A DNA stretch of 64,000 nt from Wuchereria bancrofti (Eukaryota; Nematoda; Chromadorea; Rhabditida; Onchocercidae). Under the pieces are notes generated by a model. That model was not told the DNA's origin and made no database searches. It worked only from the letters and a program-made list of their open reading frames with translations. The stretch is from NCBI GenBank assembly GCA_005281725.1, contig SSBO01000001.1, forward strand, positions 8,336,115 through 8,400,114, read 5' to 3'. Positions 28,592-41,577 of this stretch are shown piece by piece (position 1 is the stretch's first letter; every line of letters begins with the position of its first letter). A program made the translations under genes and the position numbers.

Positions 28592-31500
28592 ATGTTGGAC
28601 AGTTCATCATCGCCCAAATCCTTTCCCGGGATGCATGATGAAATCCTCGCTATCGGTCCATCAAGTGCAGTAGGTGCTTACGAAGATAGTTCGGTGCTTG
28701 CAACCTTTTCTCCTTCAGATCTTAACAGCACTGAGAATAATACCGCTATTAATATTTCGTCACCTCCTGCACAAGAAAAAAATGCTGTCAAAGATGAGGA
28801 AAAAAACGGAAATAATAGAGAGCAAAACTTGACTGATTTTGAGTCAACGGCGATTCAAATTCAGTATAACAGTATCCCTTCTCCTGAACCGGAAATTAAC
28901 GAAATTAATGAACAAGAAGTGAATTGCATAGATACAGCACTTGAAATGGATGCACCATCTTTAACAGGAAATCGCTATTGGTTACGTAAAAGGAAAATGT
29001 TAACAAATTTGGAGATGTATGTTTTCTCAACTAATTAATTATTTAATTAATTTTTTCTTTTAAATAATATTTATTTAATATATATATTTCGACGAAATTT
29101 TACAGTACTACATTTATACACGTTAATTTTTAATATTTCAAAACTTTGGCATTCATGGCTGATGTGAAGTTTGAAGACAATTTACAAATTATAAATTTCA
29201 AATATTTTTCTAGAATGAAAAGAAACAGAGTTCTGCGATGGATCCCAAGTTAGATGTGTTATTTCCAAACTTTGTTACCTTATATAGATTTTATATGTGT
29301 ATGGTCAGTACATGTGAAAGCACTATCACATAGTATAATTAATTTTCATAACCAATAAAAATTCATGTTTTTTCTAATGCTTCCTCAACTGCATAACCGT
29401 TTTGACATACATTACTCAAAGCAGTGAATCTTCCTTGGTGTTTACCAAGTTACGAATTGCTCCCATCAAAGGTTTGGCTATTCTAAGATTAGAATTGTTT
29501 GCTATACTTATTGGAGTACACTATTTAATTTGCTACTAAACAAGTGGAACCAGAATGTTACTTTGTGGTCTGCTGCCTCTATATGTGCATTATTACAACA
29601 GAGACAAAATTATTCTCGTCTACTACCGAAATTCATTCAAATCGTGTCGAAGAAACAGGAATAACCAAATTCTCATATTGATATATTTCAGGCGAAAATA
29701 ACTCTGTCATTGGAAACGTAAAAAATTGTTACTTTTGGGAGAGGTTTACTGAACTCGGAAGTCAAACATAATTGTAAATTATGACACAAGAATGAGGTTA
29801 ACTGAATGAGTCGACCTCATTGTTGTTACTGTGCAAACTCCGTGTAACATCGTGTAAACAATATAGGAAATATTTAAAGCCTAAACATAAGATTGGGAAT
29901 AAAGAGTTTAAGGTATAAAGATTGTTTGGGAAGAGTTCATAGAACACATTTCTTACTCATATTCTCTACTCTCATGTAATACTTTTCACAATATTAAAAA
30001 ACTGCGAAATAGAGGACTTTCTCCTCTTCAACTTGCAAAATTTGAACCATGGTGAAAAGGACTGAGATAGTTAATAGATAATGAAAATGGCCAGTCTGGG
30101 AATTTAGATGAATATCTTCTAATATAATCTTAGTTAAATTTCTTCCAATCTCAGTCGAATATAATTTTGCAGCAAAGGTTAATTTTGTATAACTTTCAGT
30201 TTTAATAATAGATTTGAACGGGAGCTTTGTCAAGTTTGAAAAAAAAAAAACAAATTTTTTGGAATCAAACATAAATCGTGAGGGCAAAAAAATATTACGG
30301 TAAGTGTTGTAAGAGGGAAGGAAGTTCTCTACATTGATAGTGGTCAGTGGCGTATAGTGGTCAATGACAAATAACACTATCTTTCACATTTGGCGTCCTT
30401 CATAAAAGCGATAGTTAACTTTTTTTATAAACTACGAAAAAAAAAAAGGATCGGAAGGGATTGTGACATATTCGTGCTGCGTAAATAGCTTAGGAAAATT
30501 CGTTACAGACCGGAAAATCTGCTAAATAATCACTTTATTATTACTGTAGTAAAAAAAAATAAGTAGGCATCATTACTGTATTATTACTTTATTATTATTA
30601 TTACTGTAAAATTTTTATTATTATTATTACTGTAAAAAAATAAGTAGAATAAGTAGAATAAGGAATAAGTAGGATCTTTTTTTTTTTCAAATAACTGAGT
30701 CATTTATGAGAAGGCGAATTTAAATATCAGTGATCTTCTCATCTTAGAAGAAATAACTGAAAGTTAGAACAAAAATAAGAAGAAGCTGTTAGCCAAGACA
30801 GTTTCTCTTATTTCTGTCCCATAAACCATGCAATTACAAATTCAATTTGATCCCCAAGAAGATAAAATTTTAGTTCTATTGAAAAATTTAGTTTTTTTTT
30901 TTTTTGTTTTCTGGAACTGATGCAGAAGAATTTGGAAAAGATATATTATTTGCTTAAAGTAGTTGTAAACTTTTGTATTGTAGTGCTTATCATAATTTGT
31001 TGAAAAGTGAGATTGTTGCAGACAGAAAAGAATTCACCGACTTTATTCTCACAGCTCTTTTCTTTCAATTGTCGATAATGAATTATGCCACTCTCTGTTA
31101 AATTGCTTATTGATATAACAAACTTTCTGTTCATCTTTGAAGTTTTTTGTTTTTGAAGCCAATCTCAATGAGATGAATTTAAGACATTGGGGATCATCAT
31201 TTTGCTGCAAGAAGACATGAGAACTGTAAACAAAACGAGATCCACTGGATTTCTGAGTGAGATTAGATTCAAACATATTTCATTATGAAACGAAATGAAC
31301 AATAGTATAATCAATTAAATGTTTCCTGTTCAAGTGAATTGATGCAGTATTTCGTATGAATTGTGAATTTGAGTAGTTTTTTCGCAGTAACAATTATTTA
31401 AATACACATGGGAAAAAATGATGCAGCAATTATAGTAACCACTGCCACATTTCAGTATGATGAATTGGCTTAGTGGAGGATGAGAGGAGGCTGTAGGGGA

Positions 31501-33014
31501 ACTGATCAGTAGAAAAAAAAGTTATGGGAATGGTCGAGAAGCCCTGAGATGTCAGAAGCACTACTGATGGGAAATTTTGCTGACAAGAGCAGAATGAAGC
31601 GATCAAGAGCTCATGCTATTTTTAACAACTCTGGAGAAATATTAAGCATTTAAATTAGTTTGAAAATACTTGAAATATGATCATGTTCCACTAATATAAT
31701 AAATTTATGCTTAATTTCACTATATTTTAATCGGAAATGTACGATTAAATTGTGGTCCGTGCTATGGTTCCGGAGTTAGCGCTAATGTTGCAAGCCTTCT
31801 GGAACAAGTCGATTTGGTATCACCATAGTGTTTCGGTAAAAAGATGATCGTCATCGGTAGATTTAAAATAAAAAAAAAAAAACTTTTGAAATGGTATTAT
31901 ACGAGCATTTTTTTTTTCTGAAAATTATCAGTCAAGTAAAGGTGCGCAATTAAATTGCCAAAATTTCATTTCGGTATGAGTTTAAAATGTTATAAAAAGT
32001 CATATGACTGTGACTAAATTTAACTGGAACCAAATAAATATAACATCCAGTTTTTTTTTTTTTTTTTATAAAAAAACAATAACTGTGTGAATTTTCAGCG
32101 TGCGAGGATCTACAGCAAATAATTCAGGATTCCAGGTTTCTGATCAATTGCCTTTCCACAGCCGTACAAAAACGTATGGCACTAAAATTCCGTGTTCTTA
32201 ACTGATGTTTGAGGGTGTGCAGTCGTGACAAGTGAAATGCGACTGGAACGCTAGGTGAAAAGGTAAAAAGTCGAATATTTGTTAGAAAAATATAAAAGTA
32301 TTTTAGTTTTAAATGAGAAACCATTTATCCAACATTCACCTTCCAATTACAACTAAGTATATGTGTAGTGCCTAGAAAGTTATAATATATGCAATGCTTA
32401 ATTTGTTATACATTGTCTCCAATTTATTATCACTATCTTCCAATCTGATAGATTCAATGGTTAAAAGATTGTAAACTCTTTGTTCATTTAGCTTTCTTAT
32501 AAACCAATTCTACTTACAAACTTCAAATTCTTCAGTCATTCTTATAAGCAATTGACATGACCTTCATTACATAGGTAAAGATCATTCAAGAGTAACAGAT
32601 CTTTATTCAAATCACTGTAATCGTGAGCTTTTTGTTAGTCAGTATGCATTTTATAAGATTAAACTCACACTCCTAACAAGCGGTTCGTATTAATACTCAC
32701 TCTACATCCTATCAATCTCTATTTAACGACAACCTGAATCCCATGCAAAGCTTCACGTATTCATGACGGAGCTACACTTCAGTGTTTTTGTTTATCTTTG
32801 TTGTAGTAAACGCATTATTTCTTTTGACTTTTTTCTTATTTTCAGCTTTGACGAATTTCATGAATGTTTCGAGGTTTACATGATCGTATGGAAGGAAGGA
32901 ATTACCCGTATAGAATAGCTAGTTCCAAGCTTCTTCAAGATCGTAAAGTCAGTCGCTTTAAATATGAATATATAGTGTTCCATTGCATTCATTATAGGAT
33001 TCCACGTAAAAGAG
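28592..33014 (+). pseudogene. FAR1/SWIM-transposase-like gene fragment, frameshifted
   Basis: Exon 1 (28592-29016) encodes 141 residues of Ser/Asn/Glu-rich, probably disordered sequence ending YWLRKRKMLTNLE. It ends with a GTATGT donor in phase 2. An exon at 32846-33014, after TTATTTTCAG, joins in the matching phase and encodes FDEFHECFEVYMIVWKEG, then after a one-base frame slip near 32886-32897 (GGAAGGAAGGAA) continues NYPYRIASSKLLQD, FKYEYIVFHCIHYRIPRKRG. This resembles the N-terminal DNA-binding-like segment of FAR1/ZSWIM proteins derived from Mutator-type transposases, where a short helix is followed by Cys/His strands. I found no following exons with the core domain. The slip could be a true pseudogene mutation or a sequencing indel in the GGAA repeat. 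Exon 1 alone looks intact. Confidence 0.45.
29017..32845 (+). other. Large intron or intergenic sequence, no supported gene
   Basis: This 3.8-kb stretch is the inferred intron of the FAR1-like fragment. It is less AT-rich than the surroundings in places (29.2-30.0 and 31.4-32.3 kb), which suggests decayed inserted sequence. No open frame here resembles a protein I recognise. A short CTGTAAAATTTTTATTATT-type repeat occurs at 30540-30670. Confidence 0.35.
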
Positions 33015-34024
33015 GTTTGATTAATATTATTAATATGAGAGCGATAAATCTTGCATTTAAGCACTAACGCCATATACCTCTGCGCAATTGATAGTTACGC
33101 AATTGTCAAATAGCCGATTAATTTGTTAGGAAAATTAAGAAGTCTTATGATGATTTGGAATTTGAAATTTTTTAGTGAGATAGAATGAAAAGCTTTGTGA
33201 AGTTCTGAATCCAGCTATTCATAAGGTTTGGGAGCGATCAAAATTCTTTGAAAACAACCGTTTTCCATAAAATTGTATGACTTGCAGCTTCATTTACCAG
33301 TGAATTTTATGGTGCTAAAGGATCGAAAAAAAAATGCTGTAAAAACTTAGTAGTTATATAGCAGTTTCAAAGGTTTTGGCTTTCATGGCTACCGATAGTA
33401 TGGCTAATCGCTAAATACTTTACGTGAAACATTAAAATAATTTGTCATGTAAATCTCTTTACTACCAATAAGGATGTCTGATTGCACATTATGTAAGATT
33501 AATATTATATAATGTAGGATAAATAATGTAAATATTATATAGGTTTAATACTAATAAATAGGATTAATATCACAATAATCACAAAAAAAAATTGATTAAT
33601 TAATTAACAAAAGAAAACAAATGATTAAGAGAAGTGGACTTAGTAATAACAAAAATTCATCAAATATTTGTAATAGAATGCAGAATTGTTTCTGAAATTT
33701 TGGTTTACAATCATTAAAGCTCCTCTCGAAATTCAATTCATTTTAGACTGATTGGTGGCAAATGTTGACGATGGAGATAAACTACCACCATCGGCAAATG
33801 ACATGCGACTGATATTGTATTGAAGCTTAGAGATATCCGAATTATTTAACTCGAACTAAAAATATTTCACACACTTTTAACACTTAACGAGAAATATACT
33901 CACAAGCTCTCATTTTGGACAAAGTTCCTTTTTTGCAAGACACATTTTCTTCGTGCTATGCGAATAATACAAATACTGCAACGAATTTCAACTAACATTA
34001 TGGATTTGATTTCCCTGATTTCCG

Positions 34025-34222
34025 GATGAAGCACAGTTGAGGTTGGAAACCGATGCCGGAAATGATAGGAATGACGAAGTTCCTGAAGTCGATTTATTTG
34101 GATTGTCTCGAGCTCATAGTAAAAAAAGTGAGAGAATGAAAACTTTCTTAGGATTTGAAAAAAATTTCTTCAAAAATTACACTAAATTGCTTTTGAAACG
34201 TGCTGTTAAAATTACATCTTAA
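34025..34222 (+). CDS. Possible orphan terminal exon
   Basis: After GATGAAGCACAG an open frame runs from LRLETDAGNDRNDEVPEVDL to a TAA at 34220-34222, about 65 codons with balanced composition. It may be a last exon of the gene starting at 28592, but phase does not match the donor at 33014 and intermediate exons were not found. It could also be spurious. Confidence 0.2.
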   Translation, partial: DEAQLRLETDAGNDRNDEVPEVDLFGLSRAHSKKSERMKTFLGFEKNFFKNYTKLLLKRAVKITS

Positions 34223-34290
34223 ATTAATTGATTTATTAAAAGTTTTTGGAATTAAGAAGTTTTGAATAAGTAAATCAACACAACTATTTG

Positions 34291-35066
34291 TTATTGATGT
34301 TTTATATTTCGCCAGATTTCACCTGTTTCAAGTGAATATTTGTTGTAATTGTCGGTAACTGATGCTCGGGAGCTATATGGATACATAAGATGGAAATTAT
34401 TGCGCTCGTCATATACTGGAATCTTAGCAATCGCATTATCCTGCAAAAATTATCGATCTTAGAATTACTAATTTTTCAATTTCAAATCTATTAATTTAAA
34501 ATGTTAGACTAGGTTCGACAATCCTTCAAATTTTGGGCTGAACACTTTTTATCGTTTTTTATTGTTTCATCTTTAGTGAAAGTTAGAAAATTACAACTAC
34601 CATCAGAAAGTACATGGGAATTATTAGGACATATTAAGCAAATTAAAATAGAGGGTTTAGCAATGTAAAGAGAAACTGTCATACCAATTTGATGTCACCT
34701 GCTGCAGGATAACAATTCCATGCACTGAAGTCACTGCCATTATCCAAGATTGGAGATAATGAATAAAACTGGTTAACAACGTGTCCAGCATTACTGCTCA
34801 TGGATTCGGGCAATGGATTAGAAGGTATCAGCGATGGATCCAATAGGAGACGCTTAGAATCATTTGACGTTACTGCATTTGTGATAACATTTACTGCATT
34901 TGTGATAGCATCAGATGCTGTCATTGAGTTCTGCAAAAATTCAATCACTTTTCTCTGTTCAAAATTATCTTTCTTACCTGCGATACAAACTGGAAATTTT
35001 TCAAAATTTATTACAATTGTATCACAGTTTTTTTGTCCAATTGAAGCGGCTGCTGCTGCTGCTGCT
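34291..35066 (-). CDS. Unrecognised Ser/Ala/Asn-rich protein, 3' exons
   Basis: On the minus strand, exons 34930-34685 (82 codons, phase 0 to 0) and 34440-34291 (50 codons ending TAA) encode NSMTASDAITNAVNV... through DNGSDFSAWNCYPAAGDIKL, then DNAIAKIPVYDERNNFHLMY and a C-terminus GEIWRNIKHQ. An upstream exon part ending at 35015 carries the poly-alanine codons (GCT repeats, 6 units here). The same sequence occurs at 41329-41608, where it connects in frame to the 5' exons at 41545-42149, so this appears to be the 3' half of that gene. I recognise no domain. Low-complexity Ala/Ser/Asn tracts suggest a regulatory or nuclear protein, but this is a guess. Confidence 0.55.
34799..35066. repeat. 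Perfect duplicate A, left copy
   Basis: 34799-35066 is identical by eye to 41329 onward up to the GCT microsatellite, where the copies have 6 and 10 GCT units and then diverge completely. It covers part of two coding exons and an intron of the minus-strand gene. Confidence 0.9.
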
Positions 35067-35579
35067 AAATTGATATTATGCTATTAAGAAATTGTACTAT
35101 TTCAATCAGACCATTTATCTCATAGAAATTTGTAAATGAAAGTGTTACATTTAATCAGAGGAATACTAGGTTTATTTAAAAAAAGCCTAAAAATATTGCT
35201 TAAAAAAATTTAATTCAATTTTAGAAATGGACAGAATTTGTTAACAGTGATAATATACCGCTTTGCTATTATGGTTATAACTCGTCCATTTCAACAGTCT
35301 CTGTCAAATGCGCACACTTTTAATCTGCAAGATTTCCAGGTTTCATCGGAAGTACAAGGAAAAAAACAATGCAGTAATTTCGTTAATTCATTACTTTAAT
35401 CATATTATTAATCGAAATTTACTCAAATGAATTTTGATTTATCTTTTTAAAACGAAAGTTTTGTGAATAAAATATCGAAAATAATTATTAAAGTAATAAT
35501 TTATAGGAAAGAAAATTTTCCTAGTCACTTTTTCTGACTAATTATTTAATGAAAAAAATAATATTTAGATGACAAAGAT

Positions 35580-38140
35580 ATGGAAGATAACAATGATGAT
35601 CTATCATACATAAATTGTCGTCTTCTGTTACCATCATCAATCTTTGCAGTAATTAGCATAGCAGCTATTTTGATTGGAACAATTCTAGGCCATTTCTATG
35701 ATATTAAACGAAAAGAAGATGGAAGCATACCATCTTGGTTATTTGCATCAGGCTGGTACTCAAAATATTGCACGGTTTGTTATTAAAATATTGGACAGAG
35801 ATTTTAAAAAAAAATAAAATAAAATTACCAACTCATTTAAACTTGGCTTGTAATATTAATGAAAAAAATTAATATCTAAAGTGATAAATATTAAATAATA
35901 GTAAGTATTAAATTTAAATAAAAAGTCCAAGTAGTTTCAAAAAAAGTGTAAAAGAAATTTTGATTGGAAACAATTGCATAATATAATAAAGATACGATGG
36001 CAAAAAAAAGTGGAATCAAAAATGAAATGAATTATTAAAAAAGACGATATTATAGAATTTGACATCAACTATGATACCTGACTGGTATCTTCCATCAGTA
36101 CTTCGATTACTTGAACTTACCGTGCAAGCAAATGTATCATTTCGTATAGCCGTCTGTATTCCAACATCGCTTCGATTATTTCAAAGTTATTTAAATGCTA
36201 TTATTAATGAGCGCTTTTGTCCACATACTAAGGAATGGTTATGGTATCGTTGGTGTAATAATGCTGTTCCAATCTTACTTTTATTTGAAATTTCCTTCTG
36301 TACAATTTTTGCAATAAATACCATTCGTCAAGATTATCAAAGTATGCTTCTTTTTCTTTATTAGTGTATTAGACAAAATTTTTAGTTTAACTTTTATTTA
36401 TCATATTTAATTAAGAAAAAATAATAAAGAACCAAATTTTATATTTTGAAAAAAATGAATTTTTTTTTCATCTTGTAAGCAATATTTTAGACACATTCCA
36501 AATTAAATTGCTGTTCCAATCTTACTTTTATTTGAAATTTCCTTCTGTACACTTAAAAATTTTTTCAAATTTCAGTTTTATATAAGTTATCATTTAATTT
36601 ATTTATAATCAGTGCTCTATTACATATGATCGCATGTACTGCAGTAACAATCTATCGAAAAAATGAAAAAATCCAGGTGATGTATTTTTACAAAACAAAT
36701 TAAAGATTTTAAAATTCAGAAATTTGTGCAAAGTTTTCAATTTTTTATAGAATTTTAGGATTTTCTTTCAAAAAATCTAATTTACATGCATTATTCTTAA
36801 ACAGTAAAGTTTTTTCTTCTTATAAATAAGTTTATTTATTTCAAACACTAACTAATTAAAGGTTGACAATTAATTTCATAACATGTAAAATGTAGAATTA
36901 TAAATTTTTAACAACCATAATTTTCATTTTGTTGAAATAAATTGAAATCCAAGAGAAAGTTAATTATAATACAATAAAAATAATTACTATTGTTTTTTGT
37001 TATCATTTTCATTTTTCCTCTTTGCTCTAGAATTTAAAACAATAATCACTAGGTTTTATTGCTATCAAATTTTAGTAGATATCATATTTTCAGACAATTG
37101 ATCAAATATGTTTGATAGTCAAATTATTATGTTTGATCGCATTTGGTATAGTAACACCACAAGTGACTATTTTTCATAATACATTTATCGATTCACCCGC
37201 ATGTCACTATTACGGTTTGTTTGACTATAATCGTTTAATTAACAACTAACCTATGAAATGATCAAATAAATAATAAGTTGCTAACTTAATTATTTAATTT
37301 AAGTGAATAATCCAGTTAGAAAAATTAGCAACAAAATGACCGACAGTTTAAAAATAGGTATTGTTAGTTGTTTCATCATTCAATATAAATGAAGTTTATA
37401 AAAGGCATATTGACGAATTTATTCACTGAAATGATCTGAAATAAGCTAATACCAATTTTGTTAGCCATTCTGTTAAATACTTAAACTATCAAAGTGTACA
37501 TTTACACTAAGTAAAATGATGAAATGATGGATTGATTGTTCACATAAAACAACAGAATGAAAATCAAATACTATGACTTGTACTTATTTTAATTTAGTAC
37601 GAATTTATTTCGATCTTTTTCTCCTTTAAATTTCAAGTATAAAAATTGACAAGTTATAGCTTTATAAATTTTTTTATTATAAAATCAAATGATAAATTTT
37701 AATTTCAGTTACTTTTATTGTTATATTTTCAGTGCCACCTTATCAGGCCTTATGCGAATACATACTGATTATTTCCAATGCTTTGTTTCATCTAACAATG
37801 ATCACCGACACACGCAATTTCAGGTTTTTGCACTTTTTCAAATAGCAAAATCATCATTTAGCTTTAAAAAAATTTGGCAAAGAATTTCCGCTGTAATTTT
37901 ACTTGAAAACTAATTTTAAATGATAAAAAACGATGTTAAAATATTTGCTTACTATTTCAGATTTATTATTTTTTTACATTCAGGTTTCTTATTTATCCAC
38001 GCACGTGTTCCGGTGAATGCGAACCAGTAAATCCTGAGAATTTTCGAAAAGGAGGCAAATTCGAGCACTGTCGTTCGAAATATCATTTAAATAAAAAAAA
38101 GCTGATGGATAATATGAAAATGAAAGAAACTACATTTTAG
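35580..38140 (+). CDS. PGAP2/FRAG1-like multi-pass membrane protein
   Basis: Six exons: 35580-35774, 36056-36341, 36576-36675, 37094-37214, 37733-37823, 37984-38140 (TAG); about 316 residues. Several hydrophobic segments are clear: LLPSSIFAVISIAAILIGTI, then NNAVPILLLFEISFCTIF, FNLFIISALLHMIACTAV, ICLIVKLLCLIAFGIV and YILIISNALFHLTMI. The arrangement and the FRIAVCIPTSLRLF segment resemble the Frag1/DRAM/Sfk1 family, in particular PGAP2, which acts in Golgi remodelling of GPI-anchor lipids. Exon 3 ends in phase 2 but exon 4 reads openly only in phase 0, so one base seems missing, most likely in the A-runs at 36658-36670. With one more A all phases agree. ATTTAG at 35566-35569 is a plausible trans-splice acceptor just before the ATG. 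The whole gene sits between duplicates A and B. DRAM-like or TMEM150-like identity is the main alternative. Confidence 0.6.
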
Positions 38141-38899
38141 CATACATTTAAAATTATTATTCCGGTGTATTCTTTTCTTAAAATATTTTTGTTTCGGGAA
38201 AGAAGCATTCAGGATAATATATGAATTCATCATTACATGAAGAAAATAACTTTTACATGTATATTTTATTTGTTATTGTGCAACAATTTAATTTCAATTG
38301 CTTTTCCAGATAACACTATCGTTTAAATCATATTAATTATCAATATCCTTTGCACAGCATTTAATTAAATTTCAATTTTTTTTATGCTTTTATGCGAAAC
38401 AAATATATTTTCAATATAGTTTTGATTGGTACTTATTGTCTGTTAGCTAAAGTAAACATATTGCTGGATATTTGCAAGCATATTAATTTGTCCACCAAAA
38501 TAAATTCCTATTAGTAGTGTGAAATAAAATTTACATTTTAAATTTAATAGATATTAGAAGATTTTTAGGGTTCAAAAATTTTTAAAATGAATCGAAAAAT
38601 TACTCCACATTCTTTTCGATATTTTATTTTTCCTTACTGATAGTGAAGTGATATCAAAAATTAGATATCACGTATCGTCGAATTGAAATTGCTCGAAATC
38701 AAATAAGTTAATTAACAAAGCAATGAATGTTTCCTTCATTGTACGTCATTTTAAACTATGATAGATGATTGCAAAATAAAAGCTAAAATTAATTGCACTG
38801 AAGTAAAAATACTGACAGTAACAAATTTCAGTTTTTCAATTTTATTCAACAATAAATATCACCAAATTTTATGGTATTAATATGTGCGCATAAATAAGC

Positions 38900-39592
38900 T
38901 TAAAGTTCCAACAGGCCAGTATAGCCGATAAATTGACCACGATTATGAGGTAAGGCACTTCTAATAACATTGACCACAACAGGTATACCATTATTACTGC
39001 AATAAAAATAAATTATTATGTGATGCAAGAAAAATAACACTGATATTTTTATTTACAAAAAAAAGTGAAAGAAGTTAAGCTTACTTCCACGGTAACATTG
39101 ATGCATTAATATAACGGTTAAGTAGCAATGACATGAGAATATCTCTTTCCTCTTCCGTGATATCATCCCAAGATAAGCCTTCAATGGAAAGAGCTTCATC
39201 ATATCTTTGTTGCTGGAGAAAATTATTGTTGTCATTAATGTTGTTGTTAATGTTGTTGTCGTCACCATTAATATTATTGTCACCATTATTGTTCATGTTA
39301 CCGTCATCACCATCTTCATGGTTCAAGTTGTCTTTGTTAATGCTCTAAAAATTTTTGAATGGACTGTCATTTTAACGATGGTATAAGATTTAGTTCCATT
39401 TTGTTGAAAATTCCTTGAAAATCTATAATTTTTATTGTTTACTTTTTTTTCAATGTGATCAATATATTTGATTGATATAAGATTCATAAAAATTACCGGA
39501 GCACATCTTTGTGACATTGCTAATAATGCTAGTGTACCGATAATGAAAAAAAGTAATGGTGATATGAAGAATGGAAATTGTGCGCTTCTCAT
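38900..39592 (-). CDS. Small secreted acidic protein, copy 1 (intact)
   Basis: Minus-strand exons 39592-39497, 39344-39085 and 38996-38900 join with correct phases (0, 2) to 150 residues ending TAA. The first ~27 residues (MRSAQFPFFISPLLFF, then GTLALLAMS) form a signal peptide. The middle is an Asn/Asp repeat (NNNGDNNINGDDNN) followed by an acidic helix-like stretch (LSWDDITEEERDILMSLLL). The C-terminal part reads YINASMLPW then GIPVVVNVI and ends GYTGLLEL. The YIN-x-x-MLPW...GIP motif, the three-exon layout and the signal peptide are shared with the copy at 44014-44599. I recognise no named family. It is likely secreted; its function is unknown. The Asn/Asp tract comes from AAC/AAT/GAC repeats and may vary in length between individuals. 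Confidence 0.65.
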
Positions 39593-40197
39593 CGTTCCGG
39601 AATTCGATACCTTAATGAAAGAAAAGATTGGAAGTTCAAATGTAATTTATAATTGAATAACTTAATGATTTAGTGATTGAAACATGTAATTTAACGACTG
39701 AAATTTAATCTGATTCGATGTTCCTTTTGGGCTAACTTGAAAAGGACTGATAAAATAAAACTTTTAAAAATTTTGATATTTGGACACTAAGCCAATTGTT
39801 TTGTGGAAATAAAAAAAAAGCCGAGCAAATTTCAAATTGTGTGAGACGCACAACAAAATGTCAATTTGGTTTTCTTTTTTTTTGAGCTAAATAACTTTAC
39901 TAGGGGCAAACGCTACAACAAAAATATTTTTTTTTGTAATGAATAAACAACAAAATTTTTATGCATTTTGATCAGTGTCATCTCTATTGCAAACAATAAA
40001 AAAATTTCATTGCTAAATTTTTGTTGAATTATCACTATCGAAACATGAAATAATCGTTTAACATGCAAATCCTTTTACTCTATTCAAACACATAGTAAAA
40101 TTTTTTTTTTTTTAAATGGCAATGAATTGGTGAATTTGTAACAATGCTCAGTTATTCTGAATAATTTCGTATAAATTAATTGGTAAGTAGACTTTTT

Positions 40198-41327
40198 CTC
40201 GGAAAACTTTCAAATTTATTTTTTATCGAAATAGTTTTAAAAAAACTTGGGATAACGAAATTGTGCATTTATTCTCGAAATTATTTAGCAAAAATCATAA
40301 TTTTTATTTTTTGCACATTTACTTATTTTTTAAATTACAGCGTATTTGCACAAAACAAGGATTATTTAGCTAAAAAGAAAAACAAAATTGATTTCATATT
40401 CACTGTATATTTGATAAGTATTTTTCCGCAAAATAACTGACTTGTTGAATGAAACTGAAATTTGTTATTGTCAATATTTTCGACATAAAATGGTTTTTGC
40501 TTCAATGCGATTGATTTCAATTTCCATTTTACAATCATTCAAATAACTGAGAAAGCGGATGATTTCAAAGCGGAATGATGTAATATTCAATTAAAGTGCT
40601 TTTAGCTAAAAGGGAGACATGCTTGTCGTCGGAGTTATATGTAATACAATCTAAGCGTCGGTACAAATTTAGCGAGAACCGTCATCACAGAAATTTATTG
40701 TCTTTTGAAAAATTTTAAAATTTGTAACCAAATTCATCATGTTTTCATTTTCCATTTCCGCAAAAGAATTGGCAAATCTCAATGTTCAGATCAGCAAACT
40801 ATTAAGATTTTTTTTTGCAAAACTAAATTACCAGTTTGTTAAGCTGAAAAATAGCACTTTAGTAGCTCATCGAGTTTAAATTTCACTCATTATAACCATT
40901 AAAACGTCTTACAACAAAGAAAAGTGGAATTTCTTTTTTTTTCGATCAGTACTTTTTTGAATTCTCTGTACATTTATATTATTAGCCAAATCTCTGATTA
41001 TTTGTAATAATTTTTGTGAAAGCATTTGCTATAGTGATCTTATTAAATAAGACGTAAAAGATGAGTTTTCGAGAATTCTCAAGAAAACAAAAGTTTATGC
41101 AAAATTTCTCAAAACTTTGACGTATACGACGACTTAGTCATTGGGAGAATAACGATGACATTAACAAAAACCATATAGCATTAATGATGACGACTGTGTC
41201 CTTCAAAATTTGCAAAATTAATTGCTAAAAAATTACAAGAAATTCATTTACTTTTTACCTTTTTGTTCATTGCAAATTTGTTTCATGTTGCTAAAAAATG
41301 ACGCAAAAAAATGCATTCAAATAAAAA
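40198..41327. repeat. Perfect 1130-bp duplicate B, left copy
   Basis: Identical by eye and in length to 42175-43304. It ends directly at the N (41328). It contains a decayed member of the small secreted protein family on the plus strand. Confidence 0.9.
40910..41215 (+). pseudogene. Small secreted protein family, decayed copy (in block B)
   Basis: The plus strand here aligns with the copy at 46069-46415: the signal-peptide region (AATTCTCTGTACATTTATAT, ATTATTAGCCAAATCTCTGA) and the acidic exon (ACTTTGACG...GACGACTTAG) match base by base with many changes. The start codon, open frame and exon-2 acceptor are gone. An identical copy lies at 42887-43192 in the second B block. Confidence 0.55.
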
Positions 41328-41328
41328 N

Positions 41329-41577
41329 CATGGATTCGGGCAATGGATTAGAAGGTATCAGCGATGGATCCAATAGGAGACGCTTAGAATCATTTGACGT
41401 TACTGCATTTGTGATAACATTTACTGCATTTGTGATAGCATCAGATGCTGTCATTGAGTTCTGCAAAAATTCAATCACTTTTCTCTGTTCAAAATTATCT
41501 TTCTTACCTGCGATACAAACTGGAAATTTTTCAAAATTTATTACAATTGTATCACAGTTTTTTTGTCCAATTGAAGC

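Noticed and set aside
29994..30377. 127-codon minus-strand open frame
   Set aside because: No recognisable domain, no consistent splice context; likely chance in a less AT-rich stretch, though transposon residue cannot be excluded.
36508..36552. Repeat of 'GCTGTTCCAATCTTACTTTT' seen in exon 2 of the PGAP2-like gene (36263) and again in intron 2
   Set aside because: It is a ~43-bp partial copy of the exon within the intron; too short and without splice signals to be an alternative exon, so kept only as a note.
39133..39348. Plus-strand Leu/Ser-rich open frame
   Set aside because: Antisense shadow of the Asn/Asp repeat in secreted-protein copy 1.
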